Shown here piece by piece: positions 46,208-56,700 of a DNA stretch of 63,293 nt (position 1 is the stretch's first letter; each line of letters begins with the position of its first letter). The notes under the pieces were generated by a model, which was not told where the DNA came from, searched no databases, and saw only the letters and a list, made by a program, of their open reading frames with translations. Location: positions 1 through 63,293 of IMG/VR virus record IMGVR_UViG_3300042887_000199, one strand, 5' to 3'. The position numbers and the translations under genes are program-made. Source of the stretch: a virus.

Positions 46208-48115
46208 ATGCCATTACAGAAACTACAATTTCGCCCCGGCGTAAACCGCGAAGGCACCACACTTGCCAATGAGGGGGGCTGGTTTGACTGCGACAAGATT
46301 CGCTTTCGCTCGGGCTATCCTGAGAAGATCGGCGGCTGGGCTGCGCTGTCGTACAACACCTTCCTTGGTGTGTGCCGCTCGTTGTGGAACTGGGTGACAC
46401 TTAGAAGCTACAACTTAATGGGCGTTGGCACGAACTTGAAGTTTTACGTTGAGGACGGTGGCGAGTACTACGACATCACCCCATTACGTGAGATTAACGG
46501 CAACACTCCTTCTGCTGGCCCACCCGTAGTTAATGCTTCTACGATCACGCTTACCGCCAGCGGCACAGTATTGACTATATCCGACAGCGCCGCAGACAGC
46601 TTGCAGGTAGACGACTTTGTAACCATAGCGGGTGCGGGTACGATTGGTGGTGTGAATGTTAACGGTGAGTATCAAATTGCAACTGTTACGTCAGGCACTA
46701 CTTACACGGTTACGCTAACCACGCCAGCAACAGGAAGCAACTCCGCCGCAACAATAACACTCGCCTACCAGATCAATACAGGCTTTCCTATCTACACCAT
46801 CGGCACTGGCTGGGGTACTGGCTCTTGGTCACGTGGTTCATGGGGTTCAGGTTTTACGACAGGCTTTGGTTTGCAGTTGCGCTTGTGGAGTCAGGCTAAC
46901 TTTGGTGAGGATTTGTTGTTTTCGCCACGCGGCGGCGCGTTTTACATTTGGCAACCCGGCTCGGGCGCTACTCCTGCTTATGGTACTCGCGGGGCGTTAA
47001 TTTCTGGCACGGATGTTCCGTCTCTGGTCAACCAGATTATGGTGTCTGATACCTCACGGATTGTTATCTGTTTTGGGTGTAACGATTACGGCGCGTACAA
47101 CACGACCCCTCAAGACCCGTTGCTTATTCGTTGGTCTGAACAAGAAAGTTACACCGGATGGACTCCAGCGGCGACAAACCAAGCAGGAAGCTACCGACTT
47201 TCTCGTGGCTCCGAAATTATTGGTGCAATACAGACTCGTCAAGAAATCGTGGTGTGGACTGACGCGGCTATTTACTCGATGCAGTATCTTGGACCACCGT
47301 TTGTGTACGGCTTCACCCTTCTTGCAGACAACATCTCCATCGTATCCCCCAATGCTATGGCAACAGCCAACGGTGTTGTGTACTGGATGGGTGTGGATAA
47401 GTTCTATGTTTACTCTGGCCGGGTAGAGACACTGCCTTGCTCGGTACGTCAATTCATCTTTAATGACATTAATCGTGACCAAGAGGCGCAGTTCAACGCT
47501 GGCACCAACGAAGGCTACTCTGAAGTCTGGTGGAACTACTGCTCCAAGAACTCGACCGTCATCGACCGCTACGTCATCTTTAACTACCTTGACCGGGTTT
47601 GGTACTACGGTACGTTAGATCGTACGGCTTGGTTGGATTCTCCACTGCGTCAGTTTCCAATGGCGGCAACGGAAGGGAATATTGTTGTGTACCACGAAGC
47701 GGCGGTGGATGACGGCAGCACTAACCCACCCAGCGCTATTAACGCGTACATACAGTCGTCAGACTTTGATATTGGCGACGGGCACAACTATGGGTTTGTT
47801 TGGCGGATTGTGCCGGATATTACGTTCGATGGGTCAGACACCACGGGCGCTACAAACGATAAGCCGTTTGTCACCTTTACAGTAAGGCCGAAACAAAACC
47901 CCGGCGCTGCATATGGTACGGCGGCAACCCCAGATGTGACTTCAGCGCAGAGCTACGCCGGGCAGACCGCCTACAACGTGCAGCAGTTTACAGAGATTGT
48001 GTACAGCCGGGTGCGTGGCAGACAGATGGCGTTTAAGGTGGAGTCGAATTCAATTGGTACACAGTGGCAGTTGGGTGTTCCTCGTGTTGATGTTCGTCCT
48101 GATGGGAGAAACTAA
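46208..48115 (+). CDS. Tail nozzle/hub protein (T7 gp12/P22 gp10-like)
   Basis: 635 residues. LQKLQFRPGVNREGTTLANE and WFDCDKIRFRSGYPEKIGGW are hallmarks of podovirus tail nozzle proteins; beta-propeller-like repeats continue to PRVDVRPDGRN. Residues about 105-190 (VVNASTITLTASGTVLTISD to NSAATITLAYQ) are an inserted Ig-like domain. It builds the tube below the connectors. Confidence 0.85.
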   Translation: MPLQKLQFRPGVNREGTTLANEGGWFDCDKIRFRSGYPEKIGGWAALSYNTFLGVCRSLWNWVTLRSYNLMGVGTNLKFYVEDGGEYYDITPLREINGNTPSAGPPVVNASTITLTASGTVLTISDSAADSLQVDDFVTIAGAGTIGGVNVNGEYQIATVTSGTTYTVTLTTPATGSNSAATITLAYQINTGFPIYTIGTGWGTGSWSRGSWGSGFTTGFGLQLRLWSQANFGEDLLFSPRGGAFYIWQPGSGATPAYGTRGALISGTDVPSLVNQIMVSDTSRIVICFGCNDYGAYNTTPQDPLLIRWSEQESYTGWTPAATNQAGSYRLSRGSEIIGAIQTRQEIVVWTDAAIYSMQYLGPPFVYGFTLLADNISIVSPNAMATANGVVYWMGVDKFYVYSGRVETLPCSVRQFIFNDINRDQEAQFNAGTNEGYSEVWWNYCSKNSTVIDRYVIFNYLDRVWYYGTLDRTAWLDSPLRQFPMAATEGNIVVYHEAAVDDGSTNPPSAINAYIQSSDFDIGDGHNYGFVWRIVPDITFDGSDTTGATNDKPFVTFTVRPKQNPGAAYGTAATPDVTSAQSYAGQTAYNVQQFTEIVYSRVRGRQMAFKVESNSIGTQWQLGVPRVDVRPDGRN

Positions 48116-48414
48116 TGTCTATAAGAGCACCGTCACTCCCACTTGCCCCCGTGCAATACGACCGGGCGTACCAAGATACGCTCAACAACATCCTGCGGCA
48201 GTACTTTAACCAGCTAAATAACCCCGGCGCTATTGCTGGATCAGCGGAAGGGGTGGGTACTCCTAACGTAGTCGCGGCGTTGAACTTTAGCCGCCCAGAT
48301 GGTTCAGGCGGCACTGTCTACAGCTTCCCGACACAGGCCGACTTGGCTAATTTACGGGCGGGTGATGTGTACGTGGACACTTCGGCCAGTAATGTTCTAA
48401 AGATGAAAATATAA
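48115..48414 (+). CDS. Small conserved tail protein
   Basis: 99 residues: SLPLAPVQYDRAYQDTLNNI, LRQYFNQLNNPG, then YSFPTQADLANLRAGDVYVD. The pattern is frequent next to tail nozzle genes in podoviruses. Probably a tail tip or needle assembly component. About 60 bp of non-coding DNA follow. Confidence 0.75.
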   Translation: MSIRAPSLPLAPVQYDRAYQDTLNNILRQYFNQLNNPGAIAGSAEGVGTPNVVAALNFSRPDGSGGTVYSFPTQADLANLRAGDVYVDTSASNVLKMKI

Positions 48415-48476
48415 AATGTGGCCCGAATAAAGCCATAAATGATAAACTTTGACAAATTTTTTAGGATGAGGTAGCG

Positions 48477-50393
48477 ATGAGCCTCCACGATTCAGCCAGC
48501 CAAGTACAATCCGCCGGACGCGGTGAAGACAAAGTCCTCGTCCACATGACCCCCGGCGAGGTCAGCGGACTTCAATCCCTTGCGATGGCGCATGGCGGCT
48601 CCCTCACGATCAACCCAACAACGGGTCTGCCTGAAGCAGGCATTCTGTCTTCGTTGCTCCCCACACTGATTGGTTTTGGTCTGGCCCCACTTACCGGCGG
48701 TTTGTCTGCTGCGCTCATTACTGGTGCTGGATACACTGCGGCTACTGGCAGCTTAAAGAAAGGCATCATGGCGGGTCTTGGTGCTTATGGTGGCGCTGGC
48801 TTGGCAGGCGGGTTAAATGCTATGGGAGCGCAGAGTGCGGCGGCGGGGACAGTTGATGATATTGCTTTAGCTAGTAAAAACGCTGCGGCTAATTCGCAGA
48901 TTGGTGCCGGGTATAACACTATCGCACCTCAAACACAAGTTTTTGGTCAACCCGCTGTGAGCGCTACTAGCGCAGCAACCACAACAGCACCTAATATGGG
49001 GTTTTCAGCGTACACCTCACCAAAACCGCTTTACCCAGATGTAAATTTTGCGAGTGGAATGCAAACGCCTACAGCTGTAACATCATCAGTTCCAACAGGA
49101 ACCGATAGGTTTGTGCGTCTTGGCGACCCCATGAACTATCCCGCTCCCAACCAGACTGTTTCGCAAAGAATAGCGGCGGGTAAAACAAACGCTTTTAGTT
49201 CCCCAATCGACCAAGGTTCGCAATACTATAAAGACATTAGCGGTAAGATTAAAACGCTAGAACCTAGATCGGAGCTTGCACAAAAATTAACATACGACGG
49301 AGCAAAAACTTATCCTGATCTTTCAACTTTAGAATATGGTGGCGGGTACGGAACGGCTCCGGGCGGGCGGTATTTTATTGAGAACCCATTAAAGGGATCG
49401 GCGGCTTCTTCAACAGGGGCACCGATAGTAAACCGAAGCGGGATGCAAACAGTATTGGAAAAACCGGTTGTCAGGTCTGAGATACTCCCCGGCGATCCCG
49501 CATTAGCGCAACCCCAATCAATTACTGGGCCATACCGGGGGTACATGTCACAGGTAGGCCAAGGCGCTAAAAATGTATACGCTGGGGGTATGCAAGGACT
49601 GAAGGATCTGTACGCAGCATCGGAAGCTGCCGCGCCATATTCAGGTTTAGCTGGGTTGGGTAGTACGGCGTATAGTTATTACGATGAAAAGCGTGAAGAA
49701 GCGGAAGAAGAAATGCGCCGTCAAGCCGACAAATCTCCCGGCATGATCCGCCCTTATGAGTTTAGCTATAGCCCCACCAGCACAGCTTTTGAACCGTACT
49801 CTGGCAGCGCAGAGCGCACATATTTTCAGCCGTCATATACCGCGCTTACTCCTTACGAAGCGCCGGGGCCTGAGTATGCCGCCAAGGGTGGTTTGATGGG
49901 GTTGGCTGTGGGCGGTCCTATTGAGCAGATGGCGGCAATGAACGCTGTAGGGGCTAATACGGGATACCCGATGGCAAGTATTAACACGCCTGTTTACAGT
50001 AACCCCATGATGCAGCGTCCTGAAGCTACGAATGTAGTCGCCCCCTCGGCAGACGCAGGGGTTGGTGCGTATTCTGGCGAAATGCGGTTTGCTGTTGGTG
50101 GCGTATCGACACTCGGCGACTACTCTGATGGTGGGCGACTCTTGAAAGGACCCGGCGATGGTGTTTCTGACTCTATTCCTGCTTCTATTGGTAATCGCCA
50201 GCCTGCCCGTCTTGCTGATGGAGAATTTGTCGTGCCTGCCCGAATTGTTTCGGAGATCGGTAACGGCAGTACTGAAGCGGGGGCGAGAAAGCTTTACGCG
50301 ATGATGGACCGTGTTCAGAAAGCTCGTCGTAAGACTGTTGGTAAAAATCAAGTGGCACGTAACACCAAAGCAGAAAAACTTCTGCCCGCATGA
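48477..50393 (+). CDS. Internal virion/ejection protein
   Basis: 638 residues. VLVHMTPGEVSGLQSLAMAH and GGSLTINPTTGLPEAGILSS open the chain, followed by a hydrophobic segment (SAALITGAGYTAATGSLKKG; MAGLGAYGGAGLAGGLNAMG) that may insert in the host membrane. The C-terminal PARLADGEFVVPARIVSEIG, NGSTEAGARKLYAMMDRVQK is widely conserved in such proteins. It is the first of three consecutive long virion genes resembling the T7 gp14-gp16 set. Confidence 0.75.
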   Translation: MSLHDSASQVQSAGRGEDKVLVHMTPGEVSGLQSLAMAHGGSLTINPTTGLPEAGILSSLLPTLIGFGLAPLTGGLSAALITGAGYTAATGSLKKGIMAGLGAYGGAGLAGGLNAMGAQSAAAGTVDDIALASKNAAANSQIGAGYNTIAPQTQVFGQPAVSATSAATTTAPNMGFSAYTSPKPLYPDVNFASGMQTPTAVTSSVPTGTDRFVRLGDPMNYPAPNQTVSQRIAAGKTNAFSSPIDQGSQYYKDISGKIKTLEPRSELAQKLTYDGAKTYPDLSTLEYGGGYGTAPGGRYFIENPLKGSAASSTGAPIVNRSGMQTVLEKPVVRSEILPGDPALAQPQSITGPYRGYMSQVGQGAKNVYAGGMQGLKDLYAASEAAAPYSGLAGLGSTAYSYYDEKREEAEEEMRRQADKSPGMIRPYEFSYSPTSTAFEPYSGSAERTYFQPSYTALTPYEAPGPEYAAKGGLMGLAVGGPIEQMAAMNAVGANTGYPMASINTPVYSNPMMQRPEATNVVAPSADAGVGAYSGEMRFAVGGVSTLGDYSDGGRLLKGPGDGVSDSIPASIGNRQPARLADGEFVVPARIVSEIGNGSTEAGARKLYAMMDRVQKARRKTVGKNQVARNTKAEKLLPA

Positions 50394-50851
50394 GTTATAC
50401 GTTTCATCTTGGTGGGTTCAAAGAAACCTACGCTGAACTTGAGCCGCTGTATCGCCAGCACTACGCGGAGATGACGGAGCGTTTGGAAGCAGAGGGCATA
50501 CCGTGTTCTCCGTACAACCCGCGACTGGATGAATATATAAAAGCGGGTGATGGTGGTTGGTTGTTGACGTTCATTCTGCGGTTGGATGAAAAGGCGGTGG
50601 GGTACAGCAACGTATATCTTACCAACGACATGCACAACGGCGATTTAATTGCGCAAGAAGATACAATTTTTGTACTAAAGGAACACCGAAATGGTGTTGG
50701 TAAGAAGCTGGTAAAAGTTATTCTGGAAGAGTTAAAAGAGCGCGGGGTTAAACGGGTATCGGTTTCCGCGCTTACTGATTTGAGGGTCGCCAAACTTTGG
50801 AAGCGAATGGGTTTTAAAGAAGCGGCAGTTCAAATGTTATATACATTCTGA
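50390..50851 (+). CDS. GNAT-family N-acetyltransferase
   Basis: 153 residues. The acetyl-CoA site is EHRNGVGKKLVKVILEEL (Arg100 to Lys105), preceded by a beta sheet with DTIFVLK and followed by VSVSALTDLRVAKLWKRMGF. All four conserved GNAT motifs can be placed. Its location between two internal virion genes suggests modification of a virion or host protein. It overlaps the previous gene by four bases. Confidence 0.9.
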   Translation: MSYTFHLGGFKETYAELEPLYRQHYAEMTERLEAEGIPCSPYNPRLDEYIKAGDGGWLLTFILRLDEKAVGYSNVYLTNDMHNGDLIAQEDTIFVLKEHRNGVGKKLVKVILEELKERGVKRVSVSALTDLRVAKLWKRMGFKEAAVQMLYTF

Positions 50852-50858
50852 GGTCATT

Positions 50859-51860
50859 ATGTGCGCACCATCACAACCTTCACAACCAACTAATACAACT
50901 CAGACGACCACGTCGATTCCAGAATACGCCAAGCCGTATGTGGAGAAGATGCTGGGTAAAACCGAGGCGCTGAGTAATGCGCCGTATCAGGCTTATGGCG
51001 GAGAAAGAATCGCTGGGTTTACCCCGATGCAACAGCAAGCGCAGCAATCAGCGGCTAACTTAGGGCCAGCGCAGCAGTTGGGTGTTGGTACGCAGATGGC
51101 AGGACTTGCCGGGCTGGGTGCGATGGGAGCAGGTCAGCAGTATCAACAGATGGCTACCAACCCCTATGCTATGCAAGCGTACATGTCGCCGTACGTAGAA
51201 AATGCACTGCAACCGCAGATGCGAGAAGCGGCAAGACAGTCCGCTATGGTAGGGCAGCAGAATCAGGCGCAGGCTGTACAGCAAGGTGCCTTTGGTGGTT
51301 CGCGTTCTGCTATCGTAGAAGCCGAGCGCCAGCGCAATTTAGGCCAACAGCAAGCAGATATTTATGGCAGGGGTATGCAGTCTGCCTTTGAACAGGCACG
51401 TCAGGCGCAGCAGTTTGGTTCTACACTTGGGTTGCAAGGTATGCAAACCGCAGGGCAGATGGCGGGTACTTTAGGCCAGTTGGGGCAAACGCAATTCGGT
51501 CAACAGCAACAAGCTCTGCAAACCCAAGCACAGATGGGTGGACAGCAACAAGCGTTGGAGCAACAGCGTTTGGCGCAGCAGTATCAGGACTTTGCAAATC
51601 AGCGTCAGCATCCGTATCAGCAGTTGGCGTTTATGTCCGACATGCTGCGTGGCTTGCCATTGTCCCAAACAGCACAGACAATGTACCAAGCACCCCCATC
51701 TACGCTGTCACAGCTTGGCGGTTTAGGGCTTGCAGCCTACGGTATGTTCGGTAATCCATACGGCCAGTCACAAGGCAAAAAAGAAGGCGGTGCAATTAAA
51801 GAGTCGGACTCACCCGCTGGGCTGTCTGAGTTGCTGCTCTACGACATGGAGAAGGCATAA
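50859..51860 (+). CDS. Gln-rich internal virion protein
   Basis: 333 residues with runs of Gln and Ala (QQQAQQSAANLGPAQQLGVG; LQTQAQMGGQQQALEQQRLA), low in charge. GGAIKESDSPAGLSELLLYD ends the chain. The composition is that of phage ejection proteins that coat or line the DNA channel (T7 gp14-like). Not otherwise recognised. Confidence 0.7.
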   Translation: MCAPSQPSQPTNTTQTTTSIPEYAKPYVEKMLGKTEALSNAPYQAYGGERIAGFTPMQQQAQQSAANLGPAQQLGVGTQMAGLAGLGAMGAGQQYQQMATNPYAMQAYMSPYVENALQPQMREAARQSAMVGQQNQAQAVQQGAFGGSRSAIVEAERQRNLGQQQADIYGRGMQSAFEQARQAQQFGSTLGLQGMQTAGQMAGTLGQLGQTQFGQQQQALQTQAQMGGQQQALEQQRLAQQYQDFANQRQHPYQQLAFMSDMLRGLPLSQTAQTMYQAPPSTLSQLGGLGLAAYGMFGNPYGQSQGKKEGGAIKESDSPAGLSELLLYDMEKA

Positions 51861-51862
51861 TC

Positions 51863-53737
51863 ATGCTGAACGTAATCGATATTACCTCCCGTCTGGCCAA
51901 AATGTCAGACCCTCAGTTGCGTCAGTACGCGCAGATACACAAGGACGATCCTTACACACTGGCGCTGGCTGCGGCTGAAAATAAACGTCGTGTTCAGCTA
52001 CGAGCTTCAGGGCAACAGCAAGCGCAGCAACCCACCGTTGCAGACCAAGCGATTGCACAAATGGGCGCACCAGCGCCGATGCCTCAACAGGCTATGGCTC
52101 CACAACCCCAGCCTCAACTACCAGAACAGCAAGGCATCGGCATGTTGCCTGCACAAAACGTCGCGGGCATGGCTGACGGCGGCATCGCCGGATACGGTGA
52201 TTCGTACGCAGATGAGTACGCAAATGGCGGGATTGTGGCGTTTAAAGATAAAGGGTTTGTTGACACCGCAACGGAATATCTAGCGGACAAATTTTCAAAC
52301 CTGCCCACACTTCCGGGGTGGAATATGGTGGCGCAACCGTTATTTAAGGGCGCTACGTATGGGGAAGAAGCGCGTCGTTCATTGGAATCTCCAGACACTT
52401 CTTCAGCTACTGGTCGAATTTTTGCGCCTATCAGAAAAACAGTTAGTGATTTTCTTAGCACTCCAAGCCTTGACCCCGCTACGCAACAACAGTTGGAAAA
52501 TCTGGATAAACAAGCTCGTGCTTTGTCGGCGCGGCGTAAAGCCCTGACAGGTACTTTTGGGTTTCAGCAACAAACCCCTGCGCAACAAGCAGAAGTAGCG
52601 CAAATTGATAAACAGATGAACGATTTACGGCAACAAGGCGAAGCATTAAAAAATAAAACGGAAAAAGCTACTGCATCGCCCGAACAAGGTCAACCTAAGC
52701 CAGCAACTCCGGCAGAAACGTACAGCAGCATTACTGCGCCACAACCAAAACCGGCAGCACAAACACAGACCTCAAAAGCGCAGGTCGGTACAAAAACCAC
52801 CACCGGCACAGGCACTACCAAAGACGGAAAAGCAGCCGCCGCTATTGAAAAAGCACCTGACTTTACCCCAAGCCAGCCGGGCGATTTAGACAAGGAGCTT
52901 AAGCGGCTTCAAAAAATGAGTCCGGGCACCAAGGCTTATGACGATCTGAGCGCCAAGATTAAACAAGGCTATGCTGATTTGGAAAAAGCCAGAGAAGAAG
53001 GCCGCCCCAAGGACAAAGCCTTTGCTGGGCTAGAAGCACTGCTGGGTAAGGAAGAAGAGAAAGCCAAAGGCAAGGAAGCGCGTAACTTCAACATGGCGCT
53101 GGTTGGCGCTGGTTTAGCTATTGCAGGAGGCAAGTCCCAGTATGCACTTCAGAATATTGCAGAAGGTGCGCAGGTGGGTACCAAACAGTATCAGGAAGGT
53201 TTGGAAAAACTGGAAGCGGCTGCGTTGGAACGCCGCAAACAGGCCGCTATGATTGAAGAAGCCCGCCGTGCAGAAGCTCGTGGTGATTGGAAAGAAGCCC
53301 AGCAGTTTAAGCAGAAAGCGTTTGAAGCAGACCTTGGCGTTAAGCAAGCGCAGATTGCTGCTGTGCAAGACTTGTACAAGACCGACCTTAAAACGGCTGC
53401 GGACATTGTTAACAATCAAAACACGCTGGCTTCCGCAGATCGCCGGTCTATGTTTGAACAGCAACAGCAAACTCTACGAGCGCGTGAACAAAACGTAGCG
53501 CATCTCCAAGGGCAGAGAATTATGGCTTCGGCTTATGGTGCCCGTGCAGATCAGCGCGGTCAGATTACTCCTGCACTGATGCTTAAAGAGTACAACGACT
53601 TGATTTCTGCAAACCCACTGGCTAAAAAACAATACCCAACATTTGAATCGTATATGGTTGCAATTCAGCAGGCATCACAAGGGGGTAAAGACCCGTACGC
53701 TGGTTGGGGTAATCTGCAAGTAACATCGCCTAAATAA
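51863..53737 (+). CDS. Internal virion protein with coiled coils
   Basis: 624 residues. The N-terminus binds order (SDPQLRQYAQIHKDDPYTLA), then Gln/Pro-rich linkers, a Gly-rich patch (MADGGIAGYGDSYADEYANG), and long charged coiled coils (about 200-560: LDKQARALSARRKALTGTFG; RRKQAAMIEEARRAEARGDW). It resembles the large helical ejection proteins of podoviruses (T7 gp15-like). Confidence 0.7.
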   Translation: MLNVIDITSRLAKMSDPQLRQYAQIHKDDPYTLALAAAENKRRVQLRASGQQQAQQPTVADQAIAQMGAPAPMPQQAMAPQPQPQLPEQQGIGMLPAQNVAGMADGGIAGYGDSYADEYANGGIVAFKDKGFVDTATEYLADKFSNLPTLPGWNMVAQPLFKGATYGEEARRSLESPDTSSATGRIFAPIRKTVSDFLSTPSLDPATQQQLENLDKQARALSARRKALTGTFGFQQQTPAQQAEVAQIDKQMNDLRQQGEALKNKTEKATASPEQGQPKPATPAETYSSITAPQPKPAAQTQTSKAQVGTKTTTGTGTTKDGKAAAAIEKAPDFTPSQPGDLDKELKRLQKMSPGTKAYDDLSAKIKQGYADLEKAREEGRPKDKAFAGLEALLGKEEEKAKGKEARNFNMALVGAGLAIAGGKSQYALQNIAEGAQVGTKQYQEGLEKLEAAALERRKQAAMIEEARRAEARGDWKEAQQFKQKAFEADLGVKQAQIAAVQDLYKTDLKTAADIVNNQNTLASADRRSMFEQQQQTLRAREQNVAHLQGQRIMASAYGARADQRGQITPALMLKEYNDLISANPLAKKQYPTFESYMVAIQQASQGGKDPYAGWGNLQVTSPK

Positions 53738-53748
53738 CAGGAATAGCT

Positions 53749-56700
53749 ATGCCAACGTACAGCATTCAAGGGCCAGACGGTAAAACATATTCTATCGATG
53801 GCCCGCCAAATGCCACGCGAGAGCAAATTATTGGTGCTATTCAAGCGCGGATGCAACAGCAGCAAGCACAAACCGCAGCCAAACCAAGAGAGCCGGGCAT
53901 CATTGAAAGCGGTATTGGCGGAGCCAAGAAGCTGCTGTCTTCCCAACGCACGGCGTTGGAGTCCTTTGCAAGTCCGGAAGAAGCCGCGCAGGCGGGGTTG
54001 GCTCGTGCCCGTGCGCTGGAAGAAAAAACCCCGTCCCAGCTAAGTCTGGAAAAGGTCAAAGATAAGTACGCACAGGAAGGCTTTTTCCCTGCTGCTGGGG
54101 AAGTGCTGCGTCAGGCTCCGAGTTTTATTGCAGAGCAGCTTCCACAACTGGGAACTGCTTTTGCGGGTGGGCGGTTGGGGGCTATGGCTGGCGCTCCTTT
54201 AGGTCTGCCCGGTGTGATAGGTGGCGGTATTGCGGGTGCCCTTACGCCTTTGGCTTTGCAAGCCTACGGTGCGGGCGCTGAACGTCGCGCTGCTGAAGGA
54301 CTCCCACAAGACCCCGGTAAAACAGCCGTGTCAGCACTAGGGCAAGCAGGTCTGGAAACCGCCGCTATGGTGATTCCGTTTGGCGGCAAGCTGATGGGCC
54401 GTCTACTGGGCGTGGGAGAAAAGGAAGGCGCTCAGGCATTGGTGTCCCCCGCAGCCCGCAAGCTGGCTGAAGAACGTCTGGCCACATCGATCGCCAAAGG
54501 TACCGGTAAAGGTTTGTTGGCTGAAATCCCCACCGAAGTTGGGCAGCAGATGCTGGAGCGTTGGCAAGCCAACCTGCCGTTGATGGACGACAACGCTTTA
54601 AAAGAATACGCAGAAGCCGCGTATGGCGCGTCGCTATTTGGCGGTCCATTTGGTGGTGTTGGCCGCAGGGTGCAAGTTGGTCAGGCAAAAGAAGACGTTG
54701 CCCGAGGCGATGCGCTCGAAGCAATGAAGAAAGCCAAAGAACTGCGCGAAGCAGAGGCAGCAGAAAAAGCCAAGCCTGAATACATACTGGGTATTGCAGA
54801 CCGCCACGATGCGGCTAAAGCACAACTTGCAGAAACACAGCAGCGGCTTAAAGAATCTAAGCCCGGCAAAGATGCAACCGAAGGTCAGCGAGATATTTAC
54901 GCTGGGTTGCAACAGAAATACAAAGAGCAGATTGAAGAATTCAAACCGCTCAAGAAAGAGTACGACGAAGTAAAAGGCGCTGCCCGTGCTTTGCGCACAT
55001 CGCAGTTGCCTGTGCGTCCTGAAGTAACACCTGAGACAGAAGCAGCGCCGGTAGGTGTGCAGCCGAACGTCCAGCAAATGATGGACCAGTACCGAGAAGC
55101 GCAAAACGCTTTGGCTCCACTTGAGACACAAATGCAGGAAGCCGCCGCCAAGGGCGACACGGCAGCAATCAACCAGCTTGTACCTGCATACCAGCAACAA
55201 CAAGCACAACTGCAAGAGCTTGGCGCACAGATTGAACAGTTGGGGGGCACGACCAAAGCCCCGGAAGTCTTTGAGTCTGACGTAGCAAAAGCACAGAAAG
55301 CTCTTGATAAACAGATTAAGGCCGCGCAGAAGAAACTATCCGACGCTGCTGAGACTGGCGATTTTGCTGCTATGCCGAGTTTGGCCGCTAAGCTGGACGA
55401 ACTAAAAGCACAACAAGCCGAGCAGCAGGCAACCGCCGAACAGCAACGCGAAGCTCTGCGTATTAACGCCGTGCCTGTGGGCGACACCATCCCAATGTTC
55501 CGGGAAGAAGCTTTGCCTAAGCAAAGTGAAGTGGTTAAAGAAAAAGAAGCTGCCGCTGGCCCGCTGCCACAAGAGAAAGAAACACGGTCTGGCATTACAC
55601 TGGACTTGTTTAGCGACTTCAATCTACTGAACACCGCTATCCAAAACCGAGATGAGCGCACGATTGCCAATATGCAACGTGCTCGTGAAGCTGCGGATAA
55701 AAAAGCAGCGGCGGCAGCAGCATCTAAGATGTCGCCACGCGAAGAAGTTTACGAAGCCCTCAAAGACAAGATCAATAAGATTGTTCGTCGTGAACGTAAC
55801 TATGATGTCTACGAAGCGACAGTTAATGGCCAACGCCAAGAAATCTACTTGTCTGACGCGGTGGCAAAAGAAATAAGCGATTTGCGTCGTAAGGTTGAGG
55901 AGCCGATTGGTAACGCCAAGCGTTCTATGTTGCAGATAGCGCACGACAACTACGCTGTTTATGAAGCCAGATTGGCCAAGCTGGAAGAAGCGCAAGCAGC
56001 AAATGCCGCAGCAGCCAAAATAACTACGCTACAAAACCAAGTTAATACGGCCCTGAGAAAGTATGAGGGGTCTGTAAACCGTATTAAGCCTTACCGCGAT
56101 GCGCTTGATGCGGCTATGGCCAAGATGTACACCACGACTGAAGTAGCAACGCCCCGTCAAAAAGCCGCAGAAACTGCGGCACTGGGCAAGTCTGCCCGCG
56201 AAATGTCGCGTGAAGCCAAACAGGCAAAGAAAGCCGCCGAAGGAAAACTAAGCGCTTCGTCTGAGCGCGTAGCAAGAGAAATTGGCTACGAACAAAAAGA
56301 GTATCAGGATATTGCACAGAAAGCGCAGAAGCGTCTGGACGCAGTGCGCAAGAAGTATGGCGACAACTCCCCCGAACTTGTGTCGTTCATTAGGACGGTT
56401 GAGGCGGAGCTAAACAAGAAAGCTATGGAACTTGGCCGCGCTACACCAGAGTTTCGCAGTCAGTTACTGAAAGAAACAAAAGCTTTCCGCGAAGCAGCAT
56501 CTCAGAGTAAGCAAGAGATTAAGTCCAAGCGCACAACGCAGGCCACACGCAAGTTGCCTAAACTCAGCACAATGACAACGGGTTCGGCTGAAAGCCAAGC
56601 TGCGTCTGCTGCGCGGCAAGAAGGTTTCCGTCGCAAGATGACAGGCGAAGAACGGAAGAAAACTGAACAAGATTTTAGAGAAGGTGCGGATGACGCAGGG

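Noticed and set aside
48415-48476. Promoter around TTGACA at 48448
   Set aside because: No acceptable -10 box lies 15-19 bases downstream and the matching half-site of the operator is missing; kept only as a half-site resemblance.
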